Of a stretch of 38,454 nt of DNA, positions 17,921 through 27,076 are shown one piece after another. Position 1 is the stretch's first letter. Every line of letters begins with the position of its first letter. The notes below the pieces were generated by a model. It did no database searches, was not told the DNA's origin, and saw only the letters and a program-made list of their open reading frames with translations. The stretch is taken from positions 1-38,454 of the forward strand of contig BQIU01000034.1 in assembly GCA_021603905.1 (NCBI GenBank), written 5' to 3'. The stretch comes from Nitrospirales bacterium. GTDB taxonomy: Bacteria > Nitrospirota > Nitrospiria > Nitrospirales > UBA8639. Position numbers and translations under genes: made by a program.

Positions 17921-18691
17921 TCACTCATTATTTTCCGTCACGTGAGACTCGAACAGTTTTGTATATTTGACAAAGGTATACATACTGGCAAATACAGCAA
18001 AAATAATTCCTCGCGTACCATCCCGATAGCCCTTTTTTAACACATACGTCTTGAAAAATATGACGAATGGATTACATATGACATGGTACCAAGAGACAGA
18101 ATTCTGGACTTTGCCTTTTTCTGAAGCTGCCAAAGTTGTATACAGATTAAATTTCTTAAAATGATCCGTAATCTTTCGTTCCGTATAGTGATCGAGATGT
18201 CTTGAAAGCGTCGCAATCTGACCATTCACAAGTAAATTCTCGTGAACTGCGACATCATTATACTGCGCCTTTCCATTCTGAACGAGACGGATTTGATAGT
18301 CAGGATACGCTCCGCCCCATCGAACCCATTGACCATAAAAATAATTTCGCCGTGGAACGCGATAGGCCACAGTCTCACCTGACACAGTCGAAAGGGTTGC
18401 TTGAATTTCTTCGGACAATTCCTTACTCACACGCTCATCAGCATCGAGTATCAATATCCAGTCAGAACCAACCTGTTCCATGCCAAAATTCTTTTGAAGC
18501 CCGAAACCTGGCCACGGCCTGACGAAAATACGGTCTGTATATTTTTTGGCAATTGCCACAGTTTCATCTGTGCTTTGGGCATCCACGAGAATGACCTCAT
18601 CGGCCCACTTAACGCTCTCCAAACACTCTGCAATATGCGTTTCTTCATTCTTTGTGATGACCAAAACCGCTAAAGTCGGATGTGAGCTCAT
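17921..18691 (-). CDS. WaaE-like family 2 glycosyltransferase (copy 1)
   Basis: A 256-residue GT-A enzyme of the WaaE/KdtX type, which in enteric bacteria adds glucose to the inner-core heptose. The N-terminal Rossmann half has LAVLVITKNEETHIAECLES, VDAQSTDETV and the metal-binding LDADER (D83, D85). WVRWGGAYPDYQIRLV is the usual acceptor-side segment. AAAGGG before the ATG overlaps the end of the preceding gene, whose stop is only two bases away, so the two are translationally linked. The other WaaE-like gene at 20736-21506 encodes a protein of the same length with DxD at the same positions. Confidence 0.9.
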   Translation of the reverse strand: MSSHPTLAVLVITKNEETHIAECLESVKWADEVILVDAQSTDETVAIAKKYTDRIFVRPWPGFGLQKNFGMEQVGSDWILILDADERVSKELSEEIQATLSTVSGETVAYRVPRRNYFYGQWVRWGGAYPDYQIRLVQNGKAQYNDVAVHENLLVNGQIATLSRHLDHYTERKITDHFKKFNLYTTLAASEKGKVQNSVSWYHVICNPFVIFFKTYVLKKGYRDGTRGIIFAVFASMYTFVKYTKLFESHVTENNE

Positions 18692-18693
18692 CT

Positions 18694-19533
18694 CTACCCT
18701 TTAAATCCATGATTTATCACTTCACGGTAAAACTTCCAATTTAACCAACGATTCCGTCTTGCTCTAATTTTCTTCGCCCTAGCCAGTCGCGCTTGCATGA
18801 CATGGGGATGGGGCTCATTAAAATCCTTGAGTATTGAATAATTCGGAAATTGCGCTTGCAAAGCCGCCTCCTGATCCAACTCCTCAGGTGTACGAGTATT
18901 CCCATGCCACCAGGACTCCATAATACGTTTTTTGGCACGAAACGTCTCAGGGTCTTTGACCCATCCATAGTGAAACACTCGAGCTGGAATTACCTGTCCG
19001 GAAGGACCTGACTTGATCATTTTCGCTACCTGCTCTGTTCGAAAGTCGCAACCATCCGCCGAAGACTGAATCTGCCTATTCGTGCGAACCACCCTGGTGG
19101 CTTTTCGATACATCCAAGGATCAAGAGACCAATAGTCTCCTTTAAAATGCAGAACACGAAATACCAGTCCCAGAATATTTTCGCGATGAATATGTGCATT
19201 CATGGCATCATGGATGACAGGTAAGTCATCTTCATGGATAACTTCGTCTCCTTGTACGAGAAATGCCCAATCTCCGGAACAATGAGAAAGTGCAATATCC
19301 TGTTGCATTCCCAACACTCGGCCATCTTGCTTCAGAGTCTCATCCCAAATGCTCTCGACAATTTTTATTCGCTTGTCGTCCAAGGAGCGGATTAACTCCA
19401 GAGTGTCATCCTCTGAATTTCCGACATTCACGATAAATTCGTCGACAATTGGCAAGGCCGACTGAATCGCCTCAATGATGGGAAAGTCATACTTCACCGC
19501 GTTTCGAATAAAGGTAAAGCCACTGACTTTCAT
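18694..19533 (-). CDS. Divergent family 2-like glycosyltransferase
   Basis: A 279-residue protein with a GT-A-like start (KVSGFTFIRNAVKYDFPIIEAI) and NVGNSEDDTLELIRSL, matching family 2 nucleotide-binding strands. At the usual DxD position it has QGDE (94-97), so metal binding may differ. The segment WSLDPWMYRKATRVVRT and a basic C-terminus (RARLARAKKIRARRNR) suggest contact with a charged, membrane-linked acceptor. It starts inside the stop of the upstream family 4 gene (4-base overlap) and ends two bases before the next one. Likely a core or surface-glycan enzyme. Confidence 0.78.
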   Translation of the reverse strand: MKVSGFTFIRNAVKYDFPIIEAIQSALPIVDEFIVNVGNSEDDTLELIRSLDDKRIKIVESIWDETLKQDGRVLGMQQDIALSHCSGDWAFLVQGDEVIHEDDLPVIHDAMNAHIHRENILGLVFRVLHFKGDYWSLDPWMYRKATRVVRTNRQIQSSADGCDFRTEQVAKMIKSGPSGQVIPARVFHYGWVKDPETFRAKKRIMESWWHGNTRTPEELDQEAALQAQFPNYSILKDFNEPHPHVMQARLARAKKIRARRNRWLNWKFYREVINHGFKG

Positions 19534-20708
19534 GTGCCACTCACAATCACACTCCCTGAAATTTGTCGATCAAGACACTCACGATAGACGCATTCAGTTC
19601 GTACAAGCATGCCGTGAAAGCTATAGGATTCAGCAATGTGCCTTTTCGCTGACTGCCCTAATTTTTCTCGAAGCTCTTGATTCGTAGCCAATCGAATGAT
19701 GGCGTGAGCAAGGCTTCCACTGTTTTTAGCCTCCACTAAGAGACCGGTTGTTTCATGTTCCACCACTTCCCGAACACTGCCCACATCCGTCGCCACCACC
19801 GCCACCCCCATGGCCATTGCTTGAGTCAAACTTTGAGGAACCCCTTCAGCTTCAATCGACGTAAGCACAAAGACATCGAAACTCGCTAAAAGTAGTGCCA
19901 CATCTTCCTGAAATCCTGTCAGTACTACTTGCTCGTGCAGACCAAGCTCATCTCGTTTTTTGACAATCGAAGCATAGTCAGGTCCATCGCCCACAAGATG
20001 TAACTTGGCGTGTGGAAAACTGGACGCCACAATGTGAAAGGCCTCCAAAAGATAGGATAATCCTTTGTACGTTCTGAAAAATGCTACAGTCCCAATCACA
20101 AGAGGCTGATCGGTCAGTGAATGTTGCGCCTTGCGACTATGACCGGTCACATCAGGATGGAAGGCCTCCAAGTCAACTCCAGTTGGGATCGAGAAAACTC
20201 GCTCCGCTGGTACATCCGCTTGCTGTATCACAAGATTCCTTACCGCTTCACCCGTCGTTGTGACGGCATGAGGCAGACGTTGATACAGCACACGATGGCG
20301 CCAGGTCTTGGAAATCATTGTGGACTTATGACGCGTTCTGATAATCAACGGGTAACGACGTGAGAAACGGCCAGCAATAGCCGCAGTCCAACTATCGATT
20401 GACCCATGGGAATTCACCACCTCAATCTGATGCCGCGTAATGATCTTAAGAAACACCACAATGAGCCAGAGCCACCTCACAGGACTCATGTTCACTTCTT
20501 CAACCACGATACCATGTTGCTTCGCGCGTATGGCCAGTTGGCTGCACGGCTGCACGGCCAAGACGACATAATGCCCTCGTTTCACCATGCCAGCAATTTC
20601 ATTGATAATCCGAAACTCCTGACCTCCAAGTTCCATTGATGATTCAGTATGCAAAATTCGCAATGGAAGGCGTGGCTGCTGAGTGTTCACTGAATTAGCT
20701 GATATCAT
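19530..20708 (-). CDS. Family 4 glycosyltransferase
   Basis: A 392-residue GT-B enzyme. The N-terminal LRILHTESSMELGGQEFRI carries the glycine-rich acceptor loop; VIGTVAFFRTYKGLSYLLEAF starts the donor domain; EAEGVPQSLTQAMAMG holds the E-x7-E position with a Q for the second glutamate, a variant I believe occurs in some family 4 enzymes. It is coupled to the next gene by a 4-base overlap. A strong hairpin lies just upstream of its start (20734-20759). It probably extends the LPS core; donor unknown. Confidence 0.87.
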   Translation of the reverse strand: MISANSVNTQQPRLPLRILHTESSMELGGQEFRIINEIAGMVKRGHYVVLAVQPCSQLAIRAKQHGIVVEEVNMSPVRWLWLIVVFLKIITRHQIEVVNSHGSIDSWTAAIAGRFSRRYPLIIRTRHKSTMISKTWRHRVLYQRLPHAVTTTGEAVRNLVIQQADVPAERVFSIPTGVDLEAFHPDVTGHSRKAQHSLTDQPLVIGTVAFFRTYKGLSYLLEAFHIVASSFPHAKLHLVGDGPDYASIVKKRDELGLHEQVVLTGFQEDVALLLASFDVFVLTSIEAEGVPQSLTQAMAMGVAVVATDVGSVREVVEHETTGLLVEAKNSGSLAHAIIRLATNQELREKLGQSAKRHIAESYSFHGMLVRTECVYRECLDRQISGSVIVSGT

Positions 20709-20733
20709 AAAGACTTCTCGAGAAAGTTTTTTT

Positions 20734-20759
20734 GATCAACATGAAGACTCATGTTGATC
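20734..20759. repeat. Perfect 11-bp inverted repeat over a stop codon
   Basis: GATCAACATGA (20734-20744) and TCATGTTGATC (20749-20759) pair perfectly around AGAC. The hairpin covers the last codons and the stop of the WaaE-like gene and ends about 26 bp before the next start. On the minus strand it is followed by an A run rather than a T run, so it is not an intrinsic terminator. Confidence 0.7.
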
Positions 20760-21506
20760 TAGTTCCCACAGTTTGGCGTATTTCGTAAAGGTATAGTAGG
20801 CGTACAACCCGGACAAAATGAGACCAGGCTTTCCGTCGAGAAACCCGAGACGCAACACATACATTTTAAAAAATGTGAACAGCGGATGCGTGATCAGTTG
20901 ATGACGGTGAAACCGGCGGCCTCGCTTTCGCATCTCTTGAGACATCAAAGATGAATATCGATCCATCTTTATAATATATTGATCAATATTTCGAAAGGGA
21001 TACTGAGTCACATGATTCTTAAAGTAACCAATTTGACCTGTCACGGAATAACTCTCATGAACGAGGTCCTCGCGATACTGCATATGGGATTTGTGAAAAA
21101 ATTGCGGTTGTCGATAATCAGGATACCATCCAGAATGCTTGATCCATCGACCGAGAAAGTTATTGAGTCGAGGAACAAAGTATGCCTGTGCCTTTGGACC
21201 TTCTGCTAAATAGCCACGAATTTCGTCACGAACTTCCAAAGATGCACGTTCATCGCTATCGAGACTAAACACCCAATCATATGAGGCATGGGATATGGCC
21301 TCATTCCGTAATCGCCCAAACCCGTGAAAGGCATGCTGATAGACTTTATCCGTAAATTCTTGGCTGATCTTGGTCGTCTGGTCGGTACTGAAAGAATCGA
21401 CCACGATAATTTCATCAGCCCAATGTAAACTCTCTAAACAAGCACGCATATTCGCTTCATCATTGTAGGCAATGACCACTGCAGAAACCTTAGAACTCTG
21501 AGCCAT
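20736..21506 (-). CDS. WaaE-like family 2 glycosyltransferase (copy 2)
   Basis: A 256-residue GT-A enzyme. SAVVIAYNDEANMRACLESLHWADEII, VDSFSTDQTT and SLDSDER (D83, D85) define the nucleotide-sugar domain; WIKHSGWYPDYRQPQFF is the acceptor segment. It is clearly a paralogue of the gene at 17921-18691, but the two differ through most of their length, so this is not a recent copy. It lies 55 bp behind waaC, which fits a role on the first inner-core heptose as in WaaE. Its 3' end forms the hairpin at 20734-20759. Confidence 0.9.
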   Translation of the reverse strand: MAQSSKVSAVVIAYNDEANMRACLESLHWADEIIVVDSFSTDQTTKISQEFTDKVYQHAFHGFGRLRNEAISHASYDWVFSLDSDERASLEVRDEIRGYLAEGPKAQAYFVPRLNNFLGRWIKHSGWYPDYRQPQFFHKSHMQYREDLVHESYSVTGQIGYFKNHVTQYPFRNIDQYIIKMDRYSSLMSQEMRKRGRRFHRHQLITHPLFTFFKMYVLRLGFLDGKPGLILSGLYAYYTFTKYAKLWELDQHESSC

Positions 21507-21561
21507 CGGTTACCGTTTCTTTCTTCGAGGCTTCGTGCTTCTCATAACAAATTCCATACAT

Positions 21562-22653
21562 TCATTTCCCATTTGGTTTCTGAACAACATTTTTTGTGTC
21601 CATCACTGACGCTTTTAATAGAATTTCTGCCGCACTGAGCACTTCGTCAACAGATATTGCAGTCAAACATTCTTTTATTTTGGCGTGATGACAAGTAGAT
21701 TGTCCGCACGGACGACAAGGAAGAACCGTCTGTAAGGACCGATGTTGACGTCCCCCATACGGTCCAGTCGCTCCAGCATGAGTGGGACCGTACAGACCAA
21801 TAACAGGAACCCCCACGGCCACAGCCAAATGGATAGGCGCCGAATCATTCGCAATCAGTAGATCTGTTTGCCGCAACAGACTTCCAAGCTGACGAAGACG
21901 AAGCTTTCCAACCATGTCAAGACACTTCGCTTTCGTCACCTGCGAAAACTTTTCCATGATCCACTGTTGAGATTGTGACCCAAGCACAACAATTTTATAG
22001 TTTGGCCAACGACTCAATTTGATCGCAAGTTCGACATAGCAGTCCAGCGGCCAATTTTTAATTTCTTCACGAGACAGTGGAGCGATAGCAATCAGTCGGT
22101 CACCAAGCTTCACCCCAGCTTCATCCAATTTTTGCAGAACAGTGATTCGATCAGCTTCGATATCAGGAAGAGAAAATGTGGGAGTTTGAGTCTCCGCACC
22201 AAGGTGCCGGACCACGGCTAGATTTCTGTCTACCGCGTGCATATCGAGTAAACGCCAGGGACGATCCATCGGTATTGGTAATTCTACGCGTTGGGTATAG
22301 AACCAGGGACTGCCTTCTCGTCCTGCTGCAAATCCCACCCGTTCGGATGCTCCGGAAACACCCGCGAGGAATCCCGTTCGAAATAGTCCTTGAAGATCAA
22401 TCACCATATCGTATTTCCCTCGACGAACGCGACGAATTAACGAGGGCCAAGATCTCAGACGAAAATTGACAGGAATAACTTCATCGACATCTGGATTGCC
22501 ATCCAACAATTCAGCCCACTCCTGTTTAATCATCCAGGCAATGTTTGCCGTAGAATAACATGTACGCAGCGAAGCAAGAGCTGGAAGGGCATGCACGATA
22601 TCACCCAACGAACTGGGCTTTAAAATAAGGATTCGTTTAGGTGGGGAAATCAT
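21562..22653 (-). CDS. waaC: ADP-heptose:LPS heptosyltransferase I-like
   Basis: Adds the first heptose to Kdo-lipid A at the cytoplasmic face of the inner membrane. The family 9 opening RILILKPSSLGDIVHALPAL with SLGDIVH is typical of heptosyltransferase I, as is the donor segment LLIANDSAPIHLAVAVGVPVIGLYGPTHA. The end has CRPCGQSTCHH, a cysteine cluster shared with related enzymes. The 363-residue length is slightly above E. coli WaaC. The ATG at 22653 has no clear ribosome binding site, and a second ATG four bases upstream is out of frame. A promoter candidate lies in the 137-bp gap before it. WaaC versus another family 9 member is judged by motif only. Confidence 0.82.
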   Translation of the reverse strand: MISPPKRILILKPSSLGDIVHALPALASLRTCYSTANIAWMIKQEWAELLDGNPDVDEVIPVNFRLRSWPSLIRRVRRGKYDMVIDLQGLFRTGFLAGVSGASERVGFAAGREGSPWFYTQRVELPIPMDRPWRLLDMHAVDRNLAVVRHLGAETQTPTFSLPDIEADRITVLQKLDEAGVKLGDRLIAIAPLSREEIKNWPLDCYVELAIKLSRWPNYKIVVLGSQSQQWIMEKFSQVTKAKCLDMVGKLRLRQLGSLLRQTDLLIANDSAPIHLAVAVGVPVIGLYGPTHAGATGPYGGRQHRSLQTVLPCRPCGQSTCHHAKIKECLTAISVDEVLSAAEILLKASVMDTKNVVQKPNGK

Positions 22654-22700
22654 GCATGCGTCAAGCAGAAGTAAAACTTACCAGACATGAGCCGTGGTTC

Positions 22701-22728
22701 ATTATGACAAGAGAAATACACAATGCAA
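22701..22728 (-). promoter_or_regulatory. Promoter candidate for waaC
   Basis: Read on the minus strand, TTGCAT and CATAAT are separated by 16 bp, about 48 bp before the waaC start, inside the 137-bp gap behind gmhB. This would let the core glycosyltransferase block be transcribed on its own. Confidence 0.3.
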
Positions 22729-22790
22729 TACAGGGAGTTCATACTTGGCAATGCATGAACAAAAGACCAAGCAGACAACAACAACCCTGC

Positions 22791-23360
22791 TCACTGCTTC
22801 TTTACTACATCCTGAAGAATCCATTCTACCGCATCACTAAAAGTTAAAGTGATACTTTCAATATGAAGTCCGCCACGCATTTCTGCTTTTATGGCTTCGT
22901 GACTCACAGAACTCGTGGTGACTAAGACACCAATCGCTCCAATGTTGTTGGCTAATTCCATGTCACTTTGCTTATCACCAACCATATAGCTATGAGCGGT
23001 TGAGACTTTTAACGTCTCGACAGCCTGATGAATGAGGCCAGTCTTGGGTTTACGGCAATCACACCCTTCATCGGGAAGATGCGGGCAGAAAAAAATTCCA
23101 TCCAAGCTCCCTCCACCCTTCATTAATACGTTCTCTAGCTTATCATGAATAGCCTGTAAGTTGGTTCTCGTGAGATATCCTCGACCTATTCCCGATTGAT
23201 TCGTAACAAGTACCACAGAACAACCTGCCTGCTTTAATCGAGCAACAGCTTCAACGACACCGGGATACAACACGAGGCCATCAGGGCTCGACAAATACCC
23301 AGGATCCTCATTTAAGGTGCCATCACGATCCACAAACACTGTGACGTCGCTATGCATCAT
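22791..23360 (-). CDS. gmhB: D-glycero-D-manno-heptose 1,7-bisphosphate 7-phosphatase
   Basis: Removes the 7-phosphate from heptose bisphosphate on the way to ADP-heptose, the donor of the heptosyltransferases around it. It is a HAD-superfamily enzyme with the nucleophile motif DRDGTLN (D11, D13), VTNQSGIGRG, and the zinc-binding CPHLPDEGCDCRKPK, which marks the GmhB subgroup, then VGDKQSDMELA. At 189 residues it has normal length. Its start overlaps the end of waaF by 11 bases, so the two are translationally coupled. Related histidinol phosphatases share the fold, but the LPS context favours GmhB. Confidence 0.93.
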   Translation of the reverse strand: MMHSDVTVFVDRDGTLNEDPGYLSSPDGLVLYPGVVEAVARLKQAGCSVVLVTNQSGIGRGYLTRTNLQAIHDKLENVLMKGGGSLDGIFFCPHLPDEGCDCRKPKTGLIHQAVETLKVSTAHSYMVGDKQSDMELANNIGAIGVLVTTSSVSHEAIKAEMRGGLHIESITLTFSDAVEWILQDVVKKQ

Positions 23361-24432
23361 GATCCACCTTCACACTTCTTGAAAGTTGGTACAGTGCCAT
23401 ATCGAACGCCTGTTGCACCGAAATTTGCGTCATACAGCGATGATCAATCGGACAGGATCGAAGAAAACAGGGAGCACACCTCACGGAATCCTGGACAACG
23501 GTATCCTCCCACCCAAACGGAGCCGTATATCCAGAGTCTGTTGATCCGAAAATCGCGACAAGAGGAACGTTGAATGCAGCAGCAATATGCATCGGGCCAG
23601 TATCATTGGTAATAAACAGAGAGCATCGTTTAATGATGACCATCAGTTCACGAAGAGTCGTTTTCCCAGATAGGATAATTGGCGTCACTTGCATCAAAGA
23701 GGCAATCGTCTGTGCCAGCGATTCTTCTCCCGTTCCCCCGACAAGCACACACTTAACGGTTGCTGTCGAACCAGCCCTCTGACGAATGTGGTCCACCACG
23801 CGATCAGCTAACTCAGCAAATCGACCAGGCAACCATCGCTTTGAAGAACCATACACGGATCCAGGATTCAGACCAATGACATATTCACGCTTTCCTGTGA
23901 CAATCTCAGGAAAGCGTTGATTCACACTTTCCTCATCTTGCTCAAACGTCACAAGTTGCATCCGACGTGGAAGTGTACGGCCTAACACATGTTGAATAAG
24001 TAACTGATAATACCGAACTTGATGTATACTTTTTTTAGTGCGTAAGGTCGGCACGGCTTTCGAAAGCAGAACACTCCTCCCGTCGGTTCCATATCCCCAA
24101 CGCTCCGGAATACCGGCACAAATAGTTAGAAAGGCTGCTTCAAACGCATTTTGCAACAAAATGGCAACCTGAAACTTGTGGGATCGGAGCTCTCGAATGA
24201 TCCGTGCTTTGCCCATCATTCCGGCATGAGTACGTTGATGCTGATAAAGCAGCACATCATTGATGCCCGGATGACCGTTCAGTAACTCTGCAATGGCGGG
24301 TCTTGCCAACAACGTAATATTGGCGCGTGGATAACATTCCCGTACATCCATAAGTGCCGGTGTACACATCACCGCATCTCCTATCCAATTTGGTGCTCGG
24401 ATAAGAATTTTTGAGATATCCTGATCAGTCAT
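23350..24432 (-). CDS. waaF: ADP-heptose:LPS heptosyltransferase II-like
   Basis: Adds the second inner-core heptose. The opening KILIRAPNWIGDAVMCTPAL is highly typical of WaaF, as are GLNPGSVYGSSKRWLP and FITNDTGPMHIAAAFNVPLVAIFGSTD in the donor half. A closing CAPCFLRSCPIDHRCM gives the family's cysteine cluster. At 360 residues it matches the family. It lies 71 bp behind lpxK and overlaps gmhB by 11 bases. Confidence 0.93.
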   Translation of the reverse strand: MTDQDISKILIRAPNWIGDAVMCTPALMDVRECYPRANITLLARPAIAELLNGHPGINDVLLYQHQRTHAGMMGKARIIRELRSHKFQVAILLQNAFEAAFLTICAGIPERWGYGTDGRSVLLSKAVPTLRTKKSIHQVRYYQLLIQHVLGRTLPRRMQLVTFEQDEESVNQRFPEIVTGKREYVIGLNPGSVYGSSKRWLPGRFAELADRVVDHIRQRAGSTATVKCVLVGGTGEESLAQTIASLMQVTPIILSGKTTLRELMVIIKRCSLFITNDTGPMHIAAAFNVPLVAIFGSTDSGYTAPFGWEDTVVQDSVRCAPCFLRSCPIDHRCMTQISVQQAFDMALYQLSRSVKVDHDA

Positions 24433-24503
24433 AGATACGCAGGATCAATAGTTTGCGATACACACTCGACTGGGTCATCTTCGGGGCCATATCCCCTCAT
24501 CCA

Positions 24504-25595
24504 TTACGCCACGACGCGTTGCAACAATTCCAAAAATTCTTTTTCACCTTTTTCGATTCTGGTCTCGAGACGGATCGCCCACACATTCTCGCCATCCTGT
24601 AACAGAGAAGAAATTTTCACTCCATCTTTTTCCGTCGTCAAGGTCACATCACTGTTATGACGTTGCGCGTAAGCACGAATGGGCTCAAGGCTTGTCACAG
24701 AATAGGAGAAATGATCAGCAAACTCAAATTCTTTAACGATGGTCACGCCCATCTGTTCGACCGTCCGACTAAACGACGACGCGTTGCCGATGCCACTAAA
24801 AATTATGGCTCGTTTTCCAATCAGCCAATCCCCAGCTTTGACTTGACGAGTTCTGATATTCACCACTGACAAGGAATGGAATTCAACATGAATAGGTGAA
24901 AAGTTTTCACCAATCACTGCTTGAAGAGGCTGAATGACATCGAGATAATTCGGAGATTGATTCGTACGAGTGACCAGAATGGAGGTCGCTCGTCGTATTG
25001 CAGAAAGTGGCTCCCGCAGCCGTCCTCTCGGCAAGAGTGCCGTTAATCCTTGTTGATCTAAGGCATCGACCAGTAAAAGATTGCAGTCCCGAAACAGACA
25101 TAAATGCTGAAATCCATCATCAAGCACAAAACAATCGACGTTTAGTTGATCAAGAACCCATGAACCCAGCTTATAGCGATCATGGCCCACCGCGATCACC
25201 GCCCCTGGACAACATTGGGCCATGAGAAACGGTTCATCACCAACCTCCACCGCACTCACCAAACACTCGTGACCATTTGTGACAAGGACACAATCTGCGG
25301 TATTTTTCCGACGATAGCCTCGGCTCAATATCCCAACTTGTTTTCCATTCGCCCGCAACCAATTGGCCAGCCAGATCACCACCGGAGTTTTTCCGGTTCC
25401 ACCGACCGTCAGGTTTCCTACACTAATCACAGGACGAGGAAGTCGGGATGATTTCAACCAGCCCTTCTCATACAGCTTTCCTCTCGTCTGAATTGCCAAG
25501 CCATAAGGAATAGCCAGTACGGTCAGTAAGCCTGGACAATGACGGTTTAACCATGAAAGGCTCTTTTTTGCTTGAATGCGAAGATCCAACATCAT
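24504..25595 (-). CDS. lpxK: Tetraacyldisaccharide 4'-kinase
   Basis: Phosphorylates the 4' position of the lipid A disaccharide using ATP, at the inner membrane. A short amphipathic or membrane-binding N-terminus (residues 15-35) precedes VISVGNLTVGGTGKTP, whose P-loop spans about 64-71; SRGYRRK and the acidic DDGFQH follow as in all LpxK proteins. The 363-residue length is normal. Two ATGs stand side by side at the start; I use the first. It sits 33 bp behind waaA, giving the order waaA-lpxK-waaF. Confidence 0.95.
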   Translation of the reverse strand: MMLDLRIQAKKSLSWLNRHCPGLLTVLAIPYGLAIQTRGKLYEKGWLKSSRLPRPVISVGNLTVGGTGKTPVVIWLANWLRANGKQVGILSRGYRRKNTADCVLVTNGHECLVSAVEVGDEPFLMAQCCPGAVIAVGHDRYKLGSWVLDQLNVDCFVLDDGFQHLCLFRDCNLLLVDALDQQGLTALLPRGRLREPLSAIRRATSILVTRTNQSPNYLDVIQPLQAVIGENFSPIHVEFHSLSVVNIRTRQVKAGDWLIGKRAIIFSGIGNASSFSRTVEQMGVTIVKEFEFADHFSYSVTSLEPIRAYAQRHNSDVTLTTEKDGVKISSLLQDGENVWAIRLETRIEKGEKEFLELLQRVVA

Positions 25596-25628
25596 GACCC
25601 AACACGGATTTCTCTCTGCATGACGCTC

Positions 25629-26972
25629 TTACATCCTATCAAGGACGTATGTTGATGACTCCTCCACCGGAACCGTCTCAAGCATGGGAACGACGGTTTG
25701 AATCATTTGAATGTTTTTTTTCACCACACCACCATGTGCGGCAAGAGCCTTTTGCGCGGCTTGTCCGACGCGAGCACTCCATGATGCATCTTCATTCGCC
25801 TCTTTGATCCGGCGGAACAATTCGTCTCCGTTCTGAACTTCTATCCCTCCTCCTGCATCACATAATATCCGAGCCACCTCAGCACAATGATCGGTATGGG
25901 GTCCGAAGAATACCGGAATTCCCCATCGAGCTGGCTCCAAGAGATTATGTCCTCCAATAGGCGTCAACGTTCCCCCAACAAATGCGATCCATCCCAAGGC
26001 ATAGGCCGAAGCCAGTTCTCCTCTCGTATCGAGCAGAATGACACGTGGAGTTTTCGGTTCTTCGTGTGTTTCACTATCGTTTTGTAGACAGCTCCTACGG
26101 GTACAGAGAAAACCATGACGTCGAATATTGTCTTCAACTTTTTGACTACGTTCAATGTGACGAGGGGCCATGAGCAAGACCAGGGAGGGCATAATTTCAC
26201 ATAACCGTCTGTAGCAACGGAGAAGTTGATCTTCCTCAGCCGCATGGGTACTCCCCGCCACCAAAACCATTTCGTGAGGAGCGAGATGAAGCGTGGAACG
26301 GGACAAGGGGACAGAATGGATATCTGGACGAGCATCAACATGATCGAATTTCATGTTCCCACTCGTTCGGACAATTTCAGGGCTAGCTCCCAGATTGATG
26401 ATACGTTGTGCGTCACGTTCAGTCTGCATTAAACACAGTGTCACAAAGGACAGGACTTTCCTCATAAAACCTCGAATACGTTGGTAACGTTGAAATGAAT
26501 TTGAGGAGAGACGTCCGTTGACCAGGATCGCAGGAATTTGTTGATCGGCCATCAACCGTAAGAGATTCGGCCACAATTCGGTTTCGATAAGAAGAAACGC
26601 TACTGGATGTAATGCACGAATATAGGCCTTCACCGCCCAGGAGAAATCGACGGGGCAATAACAGTGATGCGCGACATGACCTAACTGTTGCTCAACCGCT
26701 TCACGTCCCGTCTCAGTAACAGTCGAAACCACCAGAGAGCAATGAGGATACAGTGCATGCAGCTCTTTGACGAAGGGAACCACCGCCGTCACTTCTCCCA
26801 ACGACACGGCGTGAATCCAAATAACAGGAGAATTCAGATGTTTAAGGTTAGTGGGAACTCGACCCAACCGTTGGAGAAGACCGCGACGACATCGCGGCTT
26901 GGCCAAAAGTCCCAACACGATCACTGGAGATGCAATCAGCAGGAGAACATTGTACAAGAAGTACCCCACCAT
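25629..26972 (-). CDS. waaA: Kdo transferase
   Basis: Transfers one or two Kdo residues from CMP-Kdo to the lipid A precursor. An N-terminal hydrophobic anchor (YFLYNVLLLIASPVIVLG) is followed by the acceptor domain with WIHAVSLGEVTAVVP and LIETELWPNLLRL, then the donor domain with VAGSTHAAEEDQLL and FVGGTLTPIGGHNLLEPA. With the ATG at 26972 it is 447 residues, a little longer than E. coli WaaA. The ORF opens six codons earlier at a TTG; the only purine-rich site (GGGAGG) lies right against the ATG, so the start is uncertain by a few codons. Mono- versus bifunctional Kdo transfer cannot be read by eye. Confidence 0.94.
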   Translation of the reverse strand: MVGYFLYNVLLLIASPVIVLGLLAKPRCRRGLLQRLGRVPTNLKHLNSPVIWIHAVSLGEVTAVVPFVKELHALYPHCSLVVSTVTETGREAVEQQLGHVAHHCYCPVDFSWAVKAYIRALHPVAFLLIETELWPNLLRLMADQQIPAILVNGRLSSNSFQRYQRIRGFMRKVLSFVTLCLMQTERDAQRIINLGASPEIVRTSGNMKFDHVDARPDIHSVPLSRSTLHLAPHEMVLVAGSTHAAEEDQLLRCYRRLCEIMPSLVLLMAPRHIERSQKVEDNIRRHGFLCTRRSCLQNDSETHEEPKTPRVILLDTRGELASAYALGWIAFVGGTLTPIGGHNLLEPARWGIPVFFGPHTDHCAEVARILCDAGGGIEVQNGDELFRRIKEANEDASWSARVGQAAQKALAAHGGVVKKNIQMIQTVVPMLETVPVEESSTYVLDRM

Positions 26973-27076
26973 ACCTCCCACGCATGACAAACAGATGTCG
27001 CATCACTCATTACGAAGCAGAGAACGATGAAAACAAGCGGTCTCTGGCCCGCCACATAACCAATACAGACCGGATG

